This document shows positions 1 to 10,798 of a stretch of 64,000 nt of DNA, one piece after another. Source of the DNA: Pseudomonas indica NBRC 103045 (GTDB lineage Bacteria > Pseudomonadota > Gammaproteobacteria > Pseudomonadales > Pseudomonadaceae); NCBI RefSeq assembly GCF_002091635.1, contig NZ_BDAC01000004.1, positions 271,142-335,141 on the forward strand, given 5' to 3'. Position 1 is the stretch's first letter. Every line of letters starts with the position of its first letter. The translations under genes were made by a program, and so were the position numbers. Below the pieces are notes generated by a model that was not told where the DNA came from, did not search any database, and saw only the letters and a list, made by a program, of their open reading frames with translations.

Positions 1-237
<237 letters not shown>

Positions 238-293
238 GCCGTCTGGGGCGGGCCTCACGGCCCGCCCCAGCCCCTCAGCCAAAGGAACTGCGC

Positions 294-614
294 ATGTCAC
301 TCCTCCGCCTCGCCCTGCTCGCCGCCTGCCTGTCCGGCCCCGTCGCCCAGGCCGAGGGACTTGATTCGGCGCGGCAGGCCGAACTGGACAACCTGCTGCG
401 CCAGGACTGCGGCTCCTGTCACGGCCTGCGCCTGACCGGTGGCCTGGGCCCGCCGCTGACTCGCGAAGCCCTGGCCGGCAAGCCACGCGACAGCCTGATC
501 GCCACCGTCCGCCACGGCCGCCCCGGCACCGCCATGCCCGGCTGGGAGGGCCTGCTCGGCGAGCAGGACATCGCCTGGCTGATCGATCGCCTGACAGAAG
601 GAAACCCGCAATGA
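294..614 (+). CDS. nirC: c-type cytochrome NirC (cytochrome c55X)
   Basis: A 106-residue periplasmic monoheme cytochrome with a Sec signal peptide (about residues 1-20), a CGSCH heme-binding motif (Cys39, Cys42, His43) and a likely axial Met in the TAMPGW segment (Met82). NirC is thought to pass electrons to NirS or to help mature heme d1. Its stop codon overlaps the nirF start (ATGA), so the two are translationally coupled. Length and position match the family. Confidence 0.93.
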   Translation: MSLLRLALLAACLSGPVAQAEGLDSARQAELDNLLRQDCGSCHGLRLTGGLGPPLTREALAGKPRDSLIATVRHGRPGTAMPGWEGLLGEQDIAWLIDRLTEGNPQ

Positions 615-1789
615 TCCGAGCGACCCTGCTGGCGCTGGCCAGCCTGCTTTTGACCGCCTGCGCCCAGCAAGCCGACCTGCGCGGCAGCGGCGACCTCGGC
701 GTGGTGGTGGAACGCGCCAGCGGCAGCCTGCAGATCGTCGAGAGCAGCCGCCGCAGCCGCCTGGCCCGCGTCGAGGGCCTGGGCGATTTGTCCCACGCCT
801 CGGTAGTGTTCTCCCGCGACCAGCGCTACGCCTACGTGTTCGGCCGCGACGGCGGGCTGACCAAGGTCGACCTGCTGCGCCAGCGCATCGACCGGCGCAT
901 CGTCCAGGGCGGCAACAGCATTGGCGGCGCCATCAGCCAGGACGGCTCGCTGATCGCCGTCTCCAACTACGAACCGGGCGGCGTGCGGGTGTTCGACGCC
1001 GCCACCCTGGCACCCATCGCCGAAATCGTCGCCACTCCGCTGGCCGAGGGCGGCAAGCGCTCGCGCGTGGTGGGCCTGGTGGACGCGCCCGGCCAGCGCT
1101 TCGTCTTCAGCCTGTTCGACACCGGCGAAATCTGGACCGCCGATTTCAGCCAGGGCCACACGCCCATCGTCACCCGCTACACCGGCATCGGCAAGCAGCC
1201 CTACGACGCTCTCATCACCCCGGACGGCCGCTACTACATGGCCGGGTTGTTTGGCGAGGACGGCATGGCCCGCCTCGACCTCTGGCATCCCGAGCGCGGC
1301 GTGCAGCGGGTGCTGGAGGACTACGGCCGCGGCGCGCAGAAGCTGCCGGTGTACAAGATGCCCCACCTGGAAGGCTGGACCGTGGCCGGCGAGCAGGCCT
1401 TCGTCCCCGCCGTCGGCCACCACCAGGTGCTGGTGCTGGACAGCCGCGACTGGCGCCAGACCGACCGCATCGACGTGCTCGGCCAGCCGGTGTTCGTCAT
1501 GGCGCGGCCGGACCACCGGCAGATCTGGGTCAACTTCGCCTACCCGGACAACGGCAAGGTGCAGGTGATCGACAGCGAGACGCACCGCATCATCAGCACC
1601 CTGGAACCGGGCCCGGCGGTATTGCACATGGAATTCACCGCGCGCGGCGACCAGCTCTGGCTGTCCGTGCGCGACGGCGGCGAAGTGCAGGTCTGGGACC
1701 CGTATCGCCTGGAACTGCTCCAATGCCTGCCCGCGCAAAGCCCGAGCGGTATCTTCTTCAGCAGCCGGGCCCACGAGACGGGGCTCTGA
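611..1789 (+). CDS. nirF: Heme d1 biosynthesis protein NirF
   Basis: A 392-residue beta-propeller protein related to the d1 domain of NirS. The N terminus is a lipoprotein signal with lipobox LLTAC (Cys17), so it should be anchored on the periplasmic side of the inner membrane. NirF binds a late heme d1 precursor; it has been proposed to act in the oxidation steps that install the ring substituents before NirN. It overlaps nirC by 4 bases and is followed 2 bases later by nirD. Length equals that of the P. aeruginosa protein. Confidence 0.95.
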   Translation: MIRATLLALASLLLTACAQQADLRGSGDLGVVVERASGSLQIVESSRRSRLARVEGLGDLSHASVVFSRDQRYAYVFGRDGGLTKVDLLRQRIDRRIVQGGNSIGGAISQDGSLIAVSNYEPGGVRVFDAATLAPIAEIVATPLAEGGKRSRVVGLVDAPGQRFVFSLFDTGEIWTADFSQGHTPIVTRYTGIGKQPYDALITPDGRYYMAGLFGEDGMARLDLWHPERGVQRVLEDYGRGAQKLPVYKMPHLEGWTVAGEQAFVPAVGHHQVLVLDSRDWRQTDRIDVLGQPVFVMARPDHRQIWVNFAYPDNGKVQVIDSETHRIISTLEPGPAVLHMEFTARGDQLWLSVRDGGEVQVWDPYRLELLQCLPAQSPSGIFFSSRAHETGL

Positions 1790-1791
1790 GC

Positions 1792-2250
1792 ATGGAACTG
1801 GACAACCTCAGCCGGCGCCTCATCGAGCGCTTCCAGCACGGCATGCCGCTCTGTCCCGAGCCCTATCGGGCGATGGCCGAGGCGCTGGACTGCACCGAGG
1901 CCGACGTGCTCGACCGGCTGGCCCGGCTCCAGGCCGAAGGCGCGCTGTCGCGGGTCGGCCCGGTGTTCGAACATCGCCGCGCCGGCGCCAGCACCCTGGT
2001 CGCCCTGAGCGTGCCCGAGGCGCGCCTGGAGCAGGTGGCGGCGCGCATCAGCCAGTTCCCCGAGGTAAACCACAACTACCGCCGCGAGCACCGCTACAAC
2101 CTCTGGTTCGTCCTGACCGGCCCGGACCGCGCCCACCTGTCCCGGGTGCTCGACGAAATCGAAGCGGAAACCGGCCTGATGCCGCTGGACCTGCCGATGC
2201 ACACCGCCTACCGCATCGACCTCGGCTTCCCCCTGGAGACCCTGCGATGA
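1792..2250 (+). CDS. nirD: Siroheme decarboxylase subunit NirD
   Basis: A 152-residue AsnC/Lrp-like protein. Together with NirL, NirG and NirH it decarboxylates siroheme to 12,18-didecarboxysiroheme in the cytoplasm. The N-terminal winged-helix part (about residues 1-60) is followed by the Lrp ligand-binding-like fold containing [14 protein letters not shown], a motif shared with nirG in this operon. I chose the ATG two bases after the nirF stop because [20 protein letters not shown] matches family N termini; an in-frame upstream start would lie inside nirF. It overlaps nirL by 4 bases. Confidence 0.94.
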   Translation: MELDNLSRRLIERFQHGMPLCPEPYRAMAEALDCTEADVLDRLARLQAEGALSRVGPVFEHRRAGASTLVALSVPEARLEQVAARISQFPEVNHNYRREHRYNLWFVLTGPDRAHLSRVLDEIEAETGLMPLDLPMHTAYRIDLGFPLETLR

Positions 2251-2744
2251 ACACCGAGCAACACCTCGAATTGCGCCGCCTGCTGGAACAGGGCCTGCCG
2301 CTGGTGCCGCGCCCGTACCGGCTGCTGGCCGAGCGACTCGGCTGTGCCGAAGACGAGGTGCTGGCCCAGGTCGGGGAATGGCAGGCGGAGGGACTGTTCC
2401 GCCGCGTCGGACTGGTGCTGCGCCACCACGCCCTGGGCTATCGCGCCAACGCCATGCTGGTGCTGGACATCCCCGATGCCGAGGTGGACGACGTCGGCCG
2501 CCGGCTCGGCCAGGCGCCCGGCGTCAACCTCTGCTACCGCCGTCCGCGCCGTCCGCCGCAGTGGCGCTACAACCTGTTCTGCATGATCCACGGCCGCGAG
2601 CGCGAGCAGGTGCGCCAGCGCATCGCCGCACTGCTCGGCGAGCAGGGCCTGGCGCACCATCCCCATGCCCTGCTGTTCAGCATCCGCGCCTACAAGCAAT
2701 GCGGCGGTCGCTACGCCCCCGCCGCGGAGCGCCGCCATGGATGA
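2247..2744 (+). CDS. nirL: Siroheme decarboxylase subunit NirL
   Basis: A 165-residue AsnC/Lrp-like subunit of the siroheme decarboxylase complex. It pairs with NirD: nirD and nirG carry the HNYRREH type of motif, whereas nirL and nirH carry the CYRRPR...WRYNLF type. This alternating D/L, G/H arrangement looks like an ancient duplication of a two-gene unit. It overlaps both neighbours (nirD by 4 bases, nirG by 8), indicating coupled translation. Confidence 0.94.
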   Translation: MNTEQHLELRRLLEQGLPLVPRPYRLLAERLGCAEDEVLAQVGEWQAEGLFRRVGLVLRHHALGYRANAMLVLDIPDAEVDDVGRRLGQAPGVNLCYRRPRRPPQWRYNLFCMIHGREREQVRQRIAALLGEQGLAHHPHALLFSIRAYKQCGGRYAPAAERRHG

Positions 2745-3180
2745 CCTCGACCGCCGCCTGATCGACCGCCTGCAATACGGCCTGCCGCTGGTGCGCCGCC
2801 CCTGGGAGGCACTGGCCGACGAGCTGGCCGCGCCCCCCGCCGAGTTGCGCAGGCGGGTGCAGGCGCTGTTGGACGACGGCACCCTGACCCGCTTCGGCCC
2901 GATGTTCGACATCGAACGCCTCGGCGGCGCCTTCACCCTGGCGGCACTGGCCGTGCCCGAAACACGCTTCGAGGAAGTGGCCGCACTGCTCCACGACCTG
3001 CCCGAAGTGGCCCACAACTACCGCCGCGAGCACGCCTACAACATGTGGTTCGTCCTGGCCTGCGCGACCCCCGCCGACGTCGCCGCCAGCCTGGCGCGAA
3101 TCGAGGCGCGAACCGGTCTCGCCGTGCTCGATCTGCCCAAGGAGGCGACCTACCATGTCGGCCTGCATTTCCCCCTCTGA
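2737..3180 (+). CDS. nirG: Siroheme decarboxylase subunit NirG
   Basis: A 147-residue AsnC/Lrp-like subunit. The start is the ATG encoding [18 protein letters not shown], which aligns with NirD; longer readings would run deep into nirL. The motif [14 protein letters not shown] matches NirD. It works with the other three subunits in removing two acetate carboxyl groups from siroheme. It overlaps nirL upstream and nirH downstream. Confidence 0.93.
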   Translation: MDDLDRRLIDRLQYGLPLVRRPWEALADELAAPPAELRRRVQALLDDGTLTRFGPMFDIERLGGAFTLAALAVPETRFEEVAALLHDLPEVAHNYRREHAYNMWFVLACATPADVAASLARIEARTGLAVLDLPKEATYHVGLHFPL

Positions 3181-3667
3181 CGCCGATCTGGCACGGCGGC
3201 TGGTCGCCCTCACCGAAGCCGGCCTGCCGCTGGTGGAAGACCCCTGGGGCTGGCTCGCCGAACGCCTCGGGCTGAGCCCGGACGCCACCCTGGCACTGCT
3301 CGCCCGGCTCCATGCGGATGGCGCCATCCGCCGCATCGCCGCCGTGCCCAACCATTACCGCCTGGGCTACCGGCACAACGGCATGACCGTATGGGACGTC
3401 GCCGACGATGCGATCGAGCGCCTCGGTCCGGCCGTCGGTACCCTGCCCTGCGTCAGCCACTGCTACCGCCGCCCGCGCAAGGACGGCTGGCGCTACAACC
3501 TGTTCGCCATGGTCCACGGCCGCAGCGCGGCGGAGATCGATGGCTACCGCGCCGAAATCCGCGCCCTCCTCGGCGACGCCTGCCGCGCCGACGACATGCT
3601 GGTCAGCAGCCGCATCCTGAAGAAGACCGGCCTGCGGCTGGGTGAACCCCGCTCACGCATGCGCTGA
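3155..3667 (+). CDS. nirH: Siroheme decarboxylase subunit NirH
   Basis: A 170-residue AsnC/Lrp-like subunit, partner of NirG in the siroheme decarboxylase. It contains the CYRRPRKDGWRYNLF motif shared with NirL. The start ATG lies inside the end of nirG (26-base overlap) and is preceded by a clear AAGGAGG ribosome binding site. A gap of 118 bases separates it from nirJ, the largest in the nirC-N run. Confidence 0.92.
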   Translation: MSACISPSDADLARRLVALTEAGLPLVEDPWGWLAERLGLSPDATLALLARLHADGAIRRIAAVPNHYRLGYRHNGMTVWDVADDAIERLGPAVGTLPCVSHCYRRPRKDGWRYNLFAMVHGRSAAEIDGYRAEIRALLGDACRADDMLVSSRILKKTGLRLGEPRSRMR

Positions 3668-3785
3668 GCGCGACGCCCTGCCGCACCGGGGCCCGCCCCT
3701 TTCTTGCGCGAAATCAAGGAGCGCCTCCCGGCCCTCGCCGATCCTGCGAACACAGGACGGCACCCGAATCCAGGAGGATCTGCCC

Positions 3786-4964
3786 GTGTTGAGGATCAGC
3801 CATTACCTGCGCACCCTGGCCGGCCAGAGCCCGGCCCCGCGCAGCGCACCACCCGGCAGCACACGCCCGCCGGTGGTGATCTGGAACCTGCTGCGGCGCT
3901 GCAACCTGACCTGCCGGCATTGCTACGCGACCTCCGCCGACAGCACCTTCCGCGACGAGCTGGACACCGACGAAGCCCTGCGGGTGATCGACGATCTGCA
4001 CGACGCCGGGGTGCGTGTGCTGATCCTGTCTGGCGGCGAACCGCTTTTGCGCCCTGACCTGTTCCAGCTCGCCGACCATGCGCGGACACGCGGCTTCTTC
4101 GTCGCCCTCTCCAGCAACGGCACGCTGATCGACGAGGGCAACATCGAGCGGATCGCCGCGGCCCGCTTCGACTACGTCGGCATCAGCCTCGACGGCCTGG
4201 AAGCGGTGCACGACGACTGGCGCCAACTCAAGGGCAGCTTCGCCGCCTCGCTGCGCGGCGTGGACCTGTGCCGCGCCCACGACATCCGCGTCGGCCTGCG
4301 CACCACCCTGACCCGCCACAACCACCCGCAACTGCCCGCGCTGCTCGACCTGATGCGCGAACACGACGTGCAGAAGTTCTACCTCTCGCACCTCAACTAC
4401 AGCGGTCGCGGCAAGCGCAGCCGCGGCGCCGACGCCCACGCCCGGATGACCCGCGAGGCCATGTGGCTGATCTTCGACCGCGCCTGGGAAGACATCCGCG
4501 CCGGGCACGACAGCGATTTCGTCAGCGGCAACAACGACGCCGACGCCGTGCTCCTCCTGCACTGGGCCGAACGGCACCTGCCGGAGCAGCGCGACGAACT
4601 GGAACGCCTGCTGCGCGCCTGGGGCGGCAACGCCTCGGGGGCCGGCATCGCCAACATCGACAACATCGGCGACGTGCACCCGGACACCTACTGGTGGCAG
4701 CACCGCGTCGGCAACGTGCGCCGGCAATCCTTCCGCGAACTCTGGCTGGAGCGCCCGGACCCGCTGCTGCAACGCCTGCGCCAGCACCCGCGCGCGGTGG
4801 GCGGGCGCTGCGCCGGGTGTCGCTGGCTGGCGATCTGCAACGGCAACACCCGCACCCGCGCCTGGGCCGAGGGCGACCTCTGGGCCGAAGACCCCGGCTG
4901 CTACCTGAGCGATGCGGAAATCGGCCTGTCCGAACCGCGGCGCATCCATAGCGTTTCCCTCTGA
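3786..4964 (+). CDS. nirJ: Heme d1 biosynthesis radical SAM protein NirJ
   Basis: A 392-residue radical SAM/SPASM enzyme that replaces two propionate side chains of didecarboxysiroheme by oxygen during heme d1 synthesis. The S-adenosylmethionine cluster motif CNLTCRHC (Cys39, Cys43, Cys46) is intact. Further Cys residues near the C terminus ([10 protein letters not shown], then one before the end) fit a SPASM auxiliary cluster. I chose the GTG giving [13 protein letters not shown] because it follows AGGAGG by 7 bases and matches family N termini; an open reading frame extends further upstream without a better site. Confidence 0.93.
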   Translation: MLRISHYLRTLAGQSPAPRSAPPGSTRPPVVIWNLLRRCNLTCRHCYATSADSTFRDELDTDEALRVIDDLHDAGVRVLILSGGEPLLRPDLFQLADHARTRGFFVALSSNGTLIDEGNIERIAAARFDYVGISLDGLEAVHDDWRQLKGSFAASLRGVDLCRAHDIRVGLRTTLTRHNHPQLPALLDLMREHDVQKFYLSHLNYSGRGKRSRGADAHARMTREAMWLIFDRAWEDIRAGHDSDFVSGNNDADAVLLLHWAERHLPEQRDELERLLRAWGGNASGAGIANIDNIGDVHPDTYWWQHRVGNVRRQSFRELWLERPDPLLQRLRQHPRAVGGRCAGCRWLAICNGNTRTRAWAEGDLWAEDPGCYLSDAEIGLSEPRRIHSVSL

Positions 4965-4977
4965 GCAAGGAGCTTCC

Positions 4978-5814
4978 ATGGACCCGATGTCGCAACTCCC
5001 CGCTGCCCTCGCGGCGCGGCTCGAACCCGGCGAAGTGGCCTTGGTGGGTGCCGGACCGGGCGACCCCGGCCTGCTCACCCTGCGCGCCTGGAGCCTGTTG
5101 CAGCAGGCCGACGCGGTGGTCTACGACCGCCTGGTCAACCCGGCGCTGCTGGACATGCTGCCGCCCCGCTGCGAGACCCACTACGTCGGCAAGGCCGCCG
5201 GCCACCACAGCCTGCCGCAGGACGACATCAACCTGCTGCTCGCCGGGCTGGCCCTGCAAGGGCTGCGCGTGGTGCGGCTGAAAGGCGGCGACCCGTTCAT
5301 CTTCGGCCGTGGCGGCGAGGAACTGGACTACCTGCTCAAGCGTGGCATCGACTGCCAGGTGGTGCCCGGCGTCACCGCCGCCTCGGGCTGCTGCAGCTAC
5401 GCCGGCATCCCCTTGACCCATCGCGGCCTGGCGCAGTCCTGCCAGTTCATCACCGGCCACCTGCAGGCGGATGGCGCCCTGCACCTGCCCTGGCAGAGCC
5501 TGGCCAGCGGCGGCCAGACCCTGGTGTTCTACATGGGCCTGGCCAGCCTCGAGGAAATCAGCCGCGAACTGATCGCCGCCGGCCTGCCGCCGCACACCCC
5601 GGCGGCCCTGCTCGGCAACGGCACCCGGCCGGACCAGCAGGTGGTTCGTGGCCGCCTGGACGGCCTCGCCGCTCTCGCCCAGGAACATCGCCTCGCCCCG
5701 CCGACGCTCACCGTGATCGGCGCAGTGGTGGACCTGTTCGCCGACCGTGTCCTGGACTACCCCGCCCGCCTGCGCGCCGAACGCATGCCACGCGTGGAGG
5801 CGCTATGCGGCTGA
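4978..5814 (+). CDS. nirE: Uroporphyrinogen-III C-methyltransferase NirE
   Basis: A 278-residue SUMT that methylates uroporphyrinogen III at C2 and C7 to precorrin-2, the entry step to heme d1. It shows the [13 protein letters not shown] start motif of the family, VVYDRLVNP and the [13 protein letters not shown] motif. The start ATG has AAGGAG 6 bases upstream and lies 13 bases past nirJ. Its end overlaps nirN by 10 bases. The dedicated copy keeps denitrification independent of the siroheme CysG pool. Confidence 0.95.
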   Translation: MDPMSQLPAALAARLEPGEVALVGAGPGDPGLLTLRAWSLLQQADAVVYDRLVNPALLDMLPPRCETHYVGKAAGHHSLPQDDINLLLAGLALQGLRVVRLKGGDPFIFGRGGEELDYLLKRGIDCQVVPGVTAASGCCSYAGIPLTHRGLAQSCQFITGHLQADGALHLPWQSLASGGQTLVFYMGLASLEEISRELIAAGLPPHTPAALLGNGTRPDQQVVRGRLDGLAALAQEHRLAPPTLTVIGAVVDLFADRVLDYPARLRAERMPRVEALCG

Positions 5815-7289
5815 TCCCCTTGCTGCTGGGCCTCGCCCTGCCCCTCCAGAGCCTGTCCGCCGCCACCCCGGACGCCGCCGCGCTGTATCGCCAACACTGC
5901 CAGAGCTGCCACGGCGAGAACCGCTTCGGCGGCGCCGGTCCGGCCCTGCTGCCGGAAAGCCTGGAGCGGCTGAAGCCGGCCGAGGCGCGTCGCACTATCC
6001 GCGACGGCCGTCCGGCCAGCCAGATGGCCGCCTTCGGCGACCGCCTGGACGACGCCCAACTCGACGCACTGGTCGCCTACCTCTACCAACCCTCCGCCAC
6101 GCCGCCGACCTGGAGCGAGGCCGACATCCGCGCCAGCCACCGCATCCTGCGCGCACCGGACAGCCTGCCGGCGAAGCCGCAGCACGGCGCCGATCCGCTC
6201 AACCTGTTCGTGGTGGTGGAGGCCGGCAACCATCAGGTGAACATCCTCGACGGCGACCGCTTCGACGTGCTCGCCCGCTTCCCCTCGCACTTCGCCCTGC
6301 ACGGCGGGCCGAAGTTCTCGCCGGAGGGCCGCTTCGTCTACTTCGCCGCCCGCGACGGCTGGATCACCCTCTACGACCTGCACAGCCTGAGCACCGTGGC
6401 GGAAGTCCGCGCCGGGCTGAACACCCGCAACCTGGCGGTGAGCAACGACGGCCGCTGGGTGCTGGTGGGCAACTATCTGCCGGGCAACCTGGTGGTGCTG
6501 GACGCCCGCGACCTGACCCCGGTGAAGGTCATCCCGGCGCTCGGCGCGGACGGCAGCGCCTCGCGGGTCAGCGCGGTCTACACCGCGCCGCCGCGCGACA
6601 GCTTCGTGGTCGCGTTGAAGGATGTGAACGAAGCCTGGGAGCTGTCCTACGCAGGCACGCCGGACTTCCAGCCCCGGCGCATCGCCGCCCGCGACCGCCT
6701 CGACGATTTCTCCTTCACCCCGGACTACCGCTACCTGCTGGCCACCTCGCGGGCGGCCAAGGGCGGCCAGGTGATCGACCTCGACGCCGGCCGGGCGGTG
6801 GCCGACATCCCGCTGCCGGGTATGCCGCACCTGGGCTCGGGCATCTACTGGAAACGCCAGGGCGAGTGGGTGTTCGCCACCCCGAACATCAGCCAGGGAC
6901 TGATCTCGGTGCTGGACATCAAGACCTGGAAGCTGATCAAGGAAATCCCCACCGACGGCCCCGGCTTCTTCATGCGCAGCCACAAGGACTCACCCTACGC
7001 CTGGACCGACGTGTTCTTCGGCCCGAACAACGACCGGGTGCACCTGATCGACAAACAGACCCTGGAAATCGCCCACACCCTGCGCCCGATGCCGGGCAAG
7101 AACGCCGCCCACGTGGAATTCACCCAGGACGGCCGCTACGCCCTGCTCAGCGTGTGGGACAGCGAAGGCGCACTGATCGTCTACAACGCCCGCACCCTGG
7201 AAGAGATCAAGCGCCTGCCAATGAACAAGCCGTCCGGCAAGTACAACGTCGGTAACAAGATCGAATTCGCGGAAGGGACGTCGCATTGA
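5805..7289 (+). CDS. nirN: Dihydro-heme d1 dehydrogenase NirN
   Basis: A 494-residue periplasmic protein: signal peptide (about residues 1-19), an N-terminal cytochrome c domain with CQSCH (Cys32, Cys35, His36) and a C-terminal d1-type eight-bladed propeller. It is a NirS paralogue that oxidises dihydro-heme d1 to heme d1 and hands it to NirS. It ends the nir operon and is transcribed towards the azlCD genes. No strong intrinsic terminator is seen after it, only REP sequences. Confidence 0.94.
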   Translation: MRLIPLLLGLALPLQSLSAATPDAAALYRQHCQSCHGENRFGGAGPALLPESLERLKPAEARRTIRDGRPASQMAAFGDRLDDAQLDALVAYLYQPSATPPTWSEADIRASHRILRAPDSLPAKPQHGADPLNLFVVVEAGNHQVNILDGDRFDVLARFPSHFALHGGPKFSPEGRFVYFAARDGWITLYDLHSLSTVAEVRAGLNTRNLAVSNDGRWVLVGNYLPGNLVVLDARDLTPVKVIPALGADGSASRVSAVYTAPPRDSFVVALKDVNEAWELSYAGTPDFQPRRIAARDRLDDFSFTPDYRYLLATSRAAKGGQVIDLDAGRAVADIPLPGMPHLGSGIYWKRQGEWVFATPNISQGLISVLDIKTWKLIKEIPTDGPGFFMRSHKDSPYAWTDVFFGPNNDRVHLIDKQTLEIAHTLRPMPGKNAAHVEFTQDGRYALLSVWDSEGALIVYNARTLEEIKRLPMNKPSGKYNVGNKIEFAEGTSH

Positions 7290-7317
7290 GAGGGAGTGGG
7301 ATGTATCCACCTGTGTA

Positions 7318-7384
7318 GCTCTTTCGGGCGAATAAATTCGCTCCTACACCGGCGATTTCTGTGGGAGCGAATTCATTCGCCCAC
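7318..7384. repeat. REP pair (GAATTCATTCGC type)
   Basis: Two inverted REP units lie between the convergent nirN and azlD ends: GCGAATAAATTCGCTCC, then GTGGGAGCGAATTCATTCGC. Together they can form a REPIN-like double hairpin. The rest of the 155-base gap holds nothing else recognisable. Confidence 0.8.
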
Positions 7385-7444
7385 ACGGCATCGCCCCTAC
7401 CCGACCGTAGCCAAGCCCAAGCGCAGTCCGGGACCGAACCCCAC

Positions 7445-7771
7445 TCAGATCGGCAACTGCCCCAACGCCCAGCGCAGCAGGAAGAACACCGCCAACCCAC
7501 CGACGATGGTCGCCAGCAAGTTCCGGGTGACGGCCGCCAGGGCGATGGCGAACAGGCCGGCAAGCAAGTAGGCGTTGTCCAGGCGCAGTGCCAGTTCACC
7601 TTCGGGCATCAGCATGGCCGGCACCACGATGGCGGTGAGCACGGCGCCGGGGACGTAGTGCAGGCCCTGGCGCACCAGCGGCGGGAAGCGCAAGTCCGGC
7701 CAGGCGAACAGGCTGTAGCGGGTGGCGAAGGTGATCGCCAGCATGCCAAGGATCAGCAGCCAGGTATCCAT
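7445..7771 (-). CDS. azlD: AzlD-family branched-chain amino acid exporter small subunit
   Basis: A 108-residue hydrophobic protein with four predicted membrane segments and the AzlD-type ATRYSLF motif near the N terminus. With AzlC it forms a two-component exporter for branched-chain or related amino acids. Its start codon overlaps the azlC stop, so it is the second gene of a two-gene operon. The exact substrate cannot be read from the sequence. Confidence 0.88.
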   Translation of the reverse strand: MDTWLLILGMLAITFATRYSLFAWPDLRFPPLVRQGLHYVPGAVLTAIVVPAMLMPEGELALRLDNAYLLAGLFAIALAAVTRNLLATIVGGLAVFFLLRWALGQLPI

Positions 7772-8484
7772 CAGGCGGTCTCCTCATCCAGTTCGGCATC
7801 GGCGCTGCGCTCCAGCCAGACACCCACCACGATCCCCGCCAGCGCCGCCGCCATCAGGCCGAGCTTGTACGGCCAGGCGTGGGCCAGCAGCGCCACCACC
7901 GCGGCCACCAGGGCCGCCGCCACTTGCGGGCGGTTGCGCAGCATCGGCACGACAATACCGACGAAGGTGGCGATCATGGCGAAGTCCAGGCCCCAGCCGG
8001 CCAGGTTCGGCACCGCCTGGCCGAAGGCGACGCCGACCAGGGTGGAGAGCTGCCAGTTGAGGTACATGGCCAGGGCCGCGCCCAGGTAGTACCAGTGCTT
8101 GAACGGCGAGGCGTCCGGTTCGGCATAGCGGTGCTGGACCACGGCGAAGGCTTCGTCGGTCAGCCAGAACGCCAGCGGCACCCGCCAGCGGGTCGGCAGG
8201 TGGCGGACGAAGGGTTGCAGGGTGGCGCTGTAGAGCGCGTGGCGCAGGTTGACCACGAAGGTGGTGAGCAGCACCACCGCCATTCCGGCGCCGCCGCCGA
8301 TCAGGCTCAGGGCGATGAACTGGGCGGAGCCGGCGAACACCAGCAGCGACATGCCGATGGCCTGCCAGGCGGACAACCCGGCCGCGCCGGCCAGGGTGCC
8401 GAAGATGATGCCGAACGGCACGGCGCCCATGAGCATGGGCACCATGTCGCGGACACCGTTGAGGAATTCGTGGGAACGGGACAT
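7771..8484 (-). CDS. azlC: AzlC-family branched-chain amino acid exporter large subunit
   Basis: A 237-residue inner-membrane protein with several membrane segments. It carries the family motifs VPFGIIFGTLA near residue 23 and FAGSAQFIALSL near residue 50. It is the first gene of the azlCD pair. The start ATG is preceded by AGGAGG. It is divergent from nothing close by: about 140 bases separate it from the pqqE end, so it is not part of the pqq operon. Confidence 0.88.
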   Translation of the reverse strand: MSRSHEFLNGVRDMVPMLMGAVPFGIIFGTLAGAAGLSAWQAIGMSLLVFAGSAQFIALSLIGGGAGMAVVLLTTFVVNLRHALYSATLQPFVRHLPTRWRVPLAFWLTDEAFAVVQHRYAEPDASPFKHWYYLGAALAMYLNWQLSTLVGVAFGQAVPNLAGWGLDFAMIATFVGIVVPMLRNRPQVAAALVAAVVALLAHAWPYKLGLMAAALAGIVVGVWLERSADAELDEETA

Positions 8485-8627
8485 GCAGGACCTCCTTGGA
8501 CCCGCAACCCTATCCGTTCCTGGGCGTGGCTGTCTTGGACGATCTTGCTCACTGGAGATGGGAGGCGTGAGGGGTGAAGTGGGAGGAGATCAAAAGCCCA
8601 CACCGAACCGCTCTGCCCCCTCTCCCC

Positions 8628-9773
8628 TCACCCCTTACAAATAACCCTCGACGCCTTCTCGTTACGGTATTGCAGGCTCTCCAGTCCCTGGGGCGTTTCC
8701 TCGGCCTGGCGGCGAGCGTCGAGGATGATGCCGTGCCGGTCAGACTTGGCGCACACCGGGTCGGCGGCGGTCATGTCGCCGGTGAGCATGTAGGCCTGGC
8801 AGCGGCAGCCGCCGTAGTCCCGCTCCTTCTCGTCGCAAGAGCGGCAGGGCTCGGGCATCCAGTCATAGCCCCGGAAGCGGTTGAAGCCGAAGGACTCTTC
8901 CCAGATATGGCGGATGCTGTGTTCGCGCACGTTGGGGAACTGCACCGGCAACTGACGGGCGCTGTGGCAGGGCAGCGCGGTGCCGTCCGGGGTGATGTCG
9001 AGGAACAGCTTGCCCCAGCCGCTCATGCAGGCTTTCGGCCGCTCCTCGTAGTAGTCGGGGGTGACGAAGATCAGCTTGCAGGGATGTTTCTCAGCCGCCA
9101 GCCGCGCCCGGTATTCGTTGGTGATGCGCTCGGCGCGCTCCAGTTGTGCCTTGCTCGGCAGCAGGCCGGCGCGGTTCAGCTCGGCCCAGCCGTAGAACTG
9201 GCAGGTGGCGAGTTCGACGAAATCCGCCTCGAGGGCGATGCACAGTTCGATGATGCGGTCGATGTGGTCGATGTTGTGCCGGTGCGTGACGAAGTTGAGC
9301 ACCATCGGGTAGCCGTGGGCCTTGACCGCGCGGGCCATCGCCAGCTTCTGGGCGAATGCCTTGTGCGAGCCGGCCAGCAGGTTGTTCACCTCCTCGTCGG
9401 CGGCCTGGAAGCTGATCTGGATATGGTCCAGCCCGGCGTCGGCGAAGGCGGCGATCTTGGCCTCGGTGAGGCCGATGCCGGAAGTGATCAGGTTGGTGTA
9501 GTAGCCCAGGTCGCGGGCGGCCTTGATCAGCTCGGCCAGGTCCTGGCGCACCAGCGGCTCGCCGCCGGAGAAGCCCAGTTGCGCGGCGCCCAGTTCGCGC
9601 GCCTGGCGGAACACCTCGATCCATTCGGCGGTGCTCAGCTCCTCGCCCTGGCGGGCGAAGTCCAGCGGGTTGGAGCAGTACGGGCACTGCAACGGGCAGC
9701 GGTAGGTCAGCTCGGCCAGCAGCCAGAGCGGCGGGCCGGGCCGTTCAGCGCAACTCGATCCAGAACTGGGCAT
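8628..9773 (-). CDS. pqqE: PqqA peptide cyclase PqqE (radical SAM/SPASM)
   Basis: A 381-residue enzyme that forms the carbon-carbon bond between the Glu and Tyr side chains of PqqA, the first step of PQQ synthesis. The radical SAM cluster motif is CPLQCPYC (Cys26, Cys30, Cys33). The SPASM region has the full set of auxiliary-cluster residues (KAC, LPC, PCRSC, GGCRC, PVC). It overlaps pqqD by 29 bases. A paralogue is encoded at 18298-19431. Confidence 0.97.
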   Translation of the reverse strand: MPSSGSSCAERPGPPLWLLAELTYRCPLQCPYCSNPLDFARQGEELSTAEWIEVFRQARELGAAQLGFSGGEPLVRQDLAELIKAARDLGYYTNLITSGIGLTEAKIAAFADAGLDHIQISFQAADEEVNNLLAGSHKAFAQKLAMARAVKAHGYPMVLNFVTHRHNIDHIDRIIELCIALEADFVELATCQFYGWAELNRAGLLPSKAQLERAERITNEYRARLAAEKHPCKLIFVTPDYYEERPKACMSGWGKLFLDITPDGTALPCHSARQLPVQFPNVREHSIRHIWEESFGFNRFRGYDWMPEPCRSCDEKERDYGGCRCQAYMLTGDMTAADPVCAKSDRHGIILDARRQAEETPQGLESLQYRNEKASRVICKG

Positions 9774-10023
9774 GGGCCACCTCCAGGAACGCGCGGATGT
9801 CTTCGTCGATGCCCTGGACGTCCGGGAAGCGCGCCGCCAGCACCTCGATGATGGTGCCGACGCTGCGCTGCCCGTCCACCTCGCCGAGGATCGCCCCGGC
9901 GCTCTCGTTGAGCTTGATCATGCCCTCGGGATAGAGCAGCACGTGGCACTCCTGCACCGGCTCCCACTGGAAACGGAAGCCACGGCGCAGGGCCGGGATT
10001 TTGTCGAGGATATCGCCGTTCAC
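9745..10023 (-). CDS. pqqD: PqqA-binding chaperone PqqD
   Basis: A 92-residue RiPP recognition element that binds the PqqA leader and presents it to PqqE. It starts with GTG ([16 protein letters not shown]), which overlaps the pqqC stop by 4 bases, and shows the family segments [21 protein letters not shown] much longer frame extends upstream but only as a shadow of pqqC. Confidence 0.95.
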   Translation of the reverse strand: MNGDILDKIPALRRGFRFQWEPVQECHVLLYPEGMIKLNESAGAILGEVDGQRSVGTIIEVLAARFPDVQGIDEDIRAFLEVAHAQFWIELR

Positions 10024-10772
10024 AGCGCGATCCCCCGGTGCCAGATGCGCTCGCGGGTCACGGTGTGATACGGCGGGCGCTCCAGCTCGTAGGCCATGCT
10101 CATCGCGTCGAGCATGCTCCAGAGCACGTCCAGCTTGAATTGCAGGATATTCAGCATGCGCTCCTGAGCCTCGCGGGTGCGGTAGTGCTCCAGGGTGATG
10201 CGCAGGCCATGCTCGACGTCGCGGCGCGCTTCTTTCAGGCGCTTGCGGAAGTAGTCGTAGCCGGTCGGGTCGATCCAGGGGTAATGCTGCGGCCAAGCGT
10301 CCAGCCGCGACTGGTGGATGGTCGGCGCGAACAGTTCGGTCAGCGAGCTGCTGGCCGCCTCCTGCCAACTGGCGCGACGGGCGAAGTTGACGTAGGCGTC
10401 CACCGCGAAGCGCACGCCCGGCAGCACCAGTTCCTGCGACAGCACCTGCTCGCGGTCCAGCCCCACCGCCTCGGCCAGCCGCAGCCAGGCCTCGATGCCG
10501 CCCTCCTCGCCCGGCGCACCGTCGTGGTCGATGATGCGCTGGATCCACTCGCGACGGGTCTCGCGATCCGGGCAGTTGGCCATGATCGCCGCGTCCTTCA
10601 CCGGAATGCACACCTGGTAGTAAAAGCGGTTGGCCACCCAGCCCTGGATCTGCTCGCGGGTCGCGCGACCTTCATACATGGCCACGTGGAACGGGTGGTG
10701 GATGTGGTAGTAGGCGCCCTTGGCGCGCAGGGCCTGTTCGAACTCGGCGGGGGACATGGCGGGTGCGGTCAT
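10020..10772 (-). CDS. pqqC: Pyrroloquinoline-quinone synthase PqqC
   Basis: A 250-residue cofactor-free oxidase that performs the last step, ring closure and eight-electron oxidation of AHQQ to PQQ. It shows the family signatures [27 protein letters not shown] and DHDG. It lies 26 bases after pqqB and overlaps pqqD by 4. There is no second pqqC in the window, which matters for interpreting the second PQQ-like operon. Confidence 0.97.
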   Translation of the reverse strand: MTAPAMSPAEFEQALRAKGAYYHIHHPFHVAMYEGRATREQIQGWVANRFYYQVCIPVKDAAIMANCPDRETRREWIQRIIDHDGAPGEEGGIEAWLRLAEAVGLDREQVLSQELVLPGVRFAVDAYVNFARRASWQEAASSSLTELFAPTIHQSRLDAWPQHYPWIDPTGYDYFRKRLKEARRDVEHGLRITLEHYRTREAQERMLNILQFKLDVLWSMLDAMSMAYELERPPYHTVTRERIWHRGIAL

Positions 10773-10798
10773 TGCCTGGATCCTTCTCGAAATGCGGG

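Noticed and set aside
419..1774. A 451-residue open frame on the minus strand across nirC and nirF
   Set aside because: It is antisense to well-supported nir genes and rich in Ala, Val and Gly as expected for a shadow frame in high-GC DNA.
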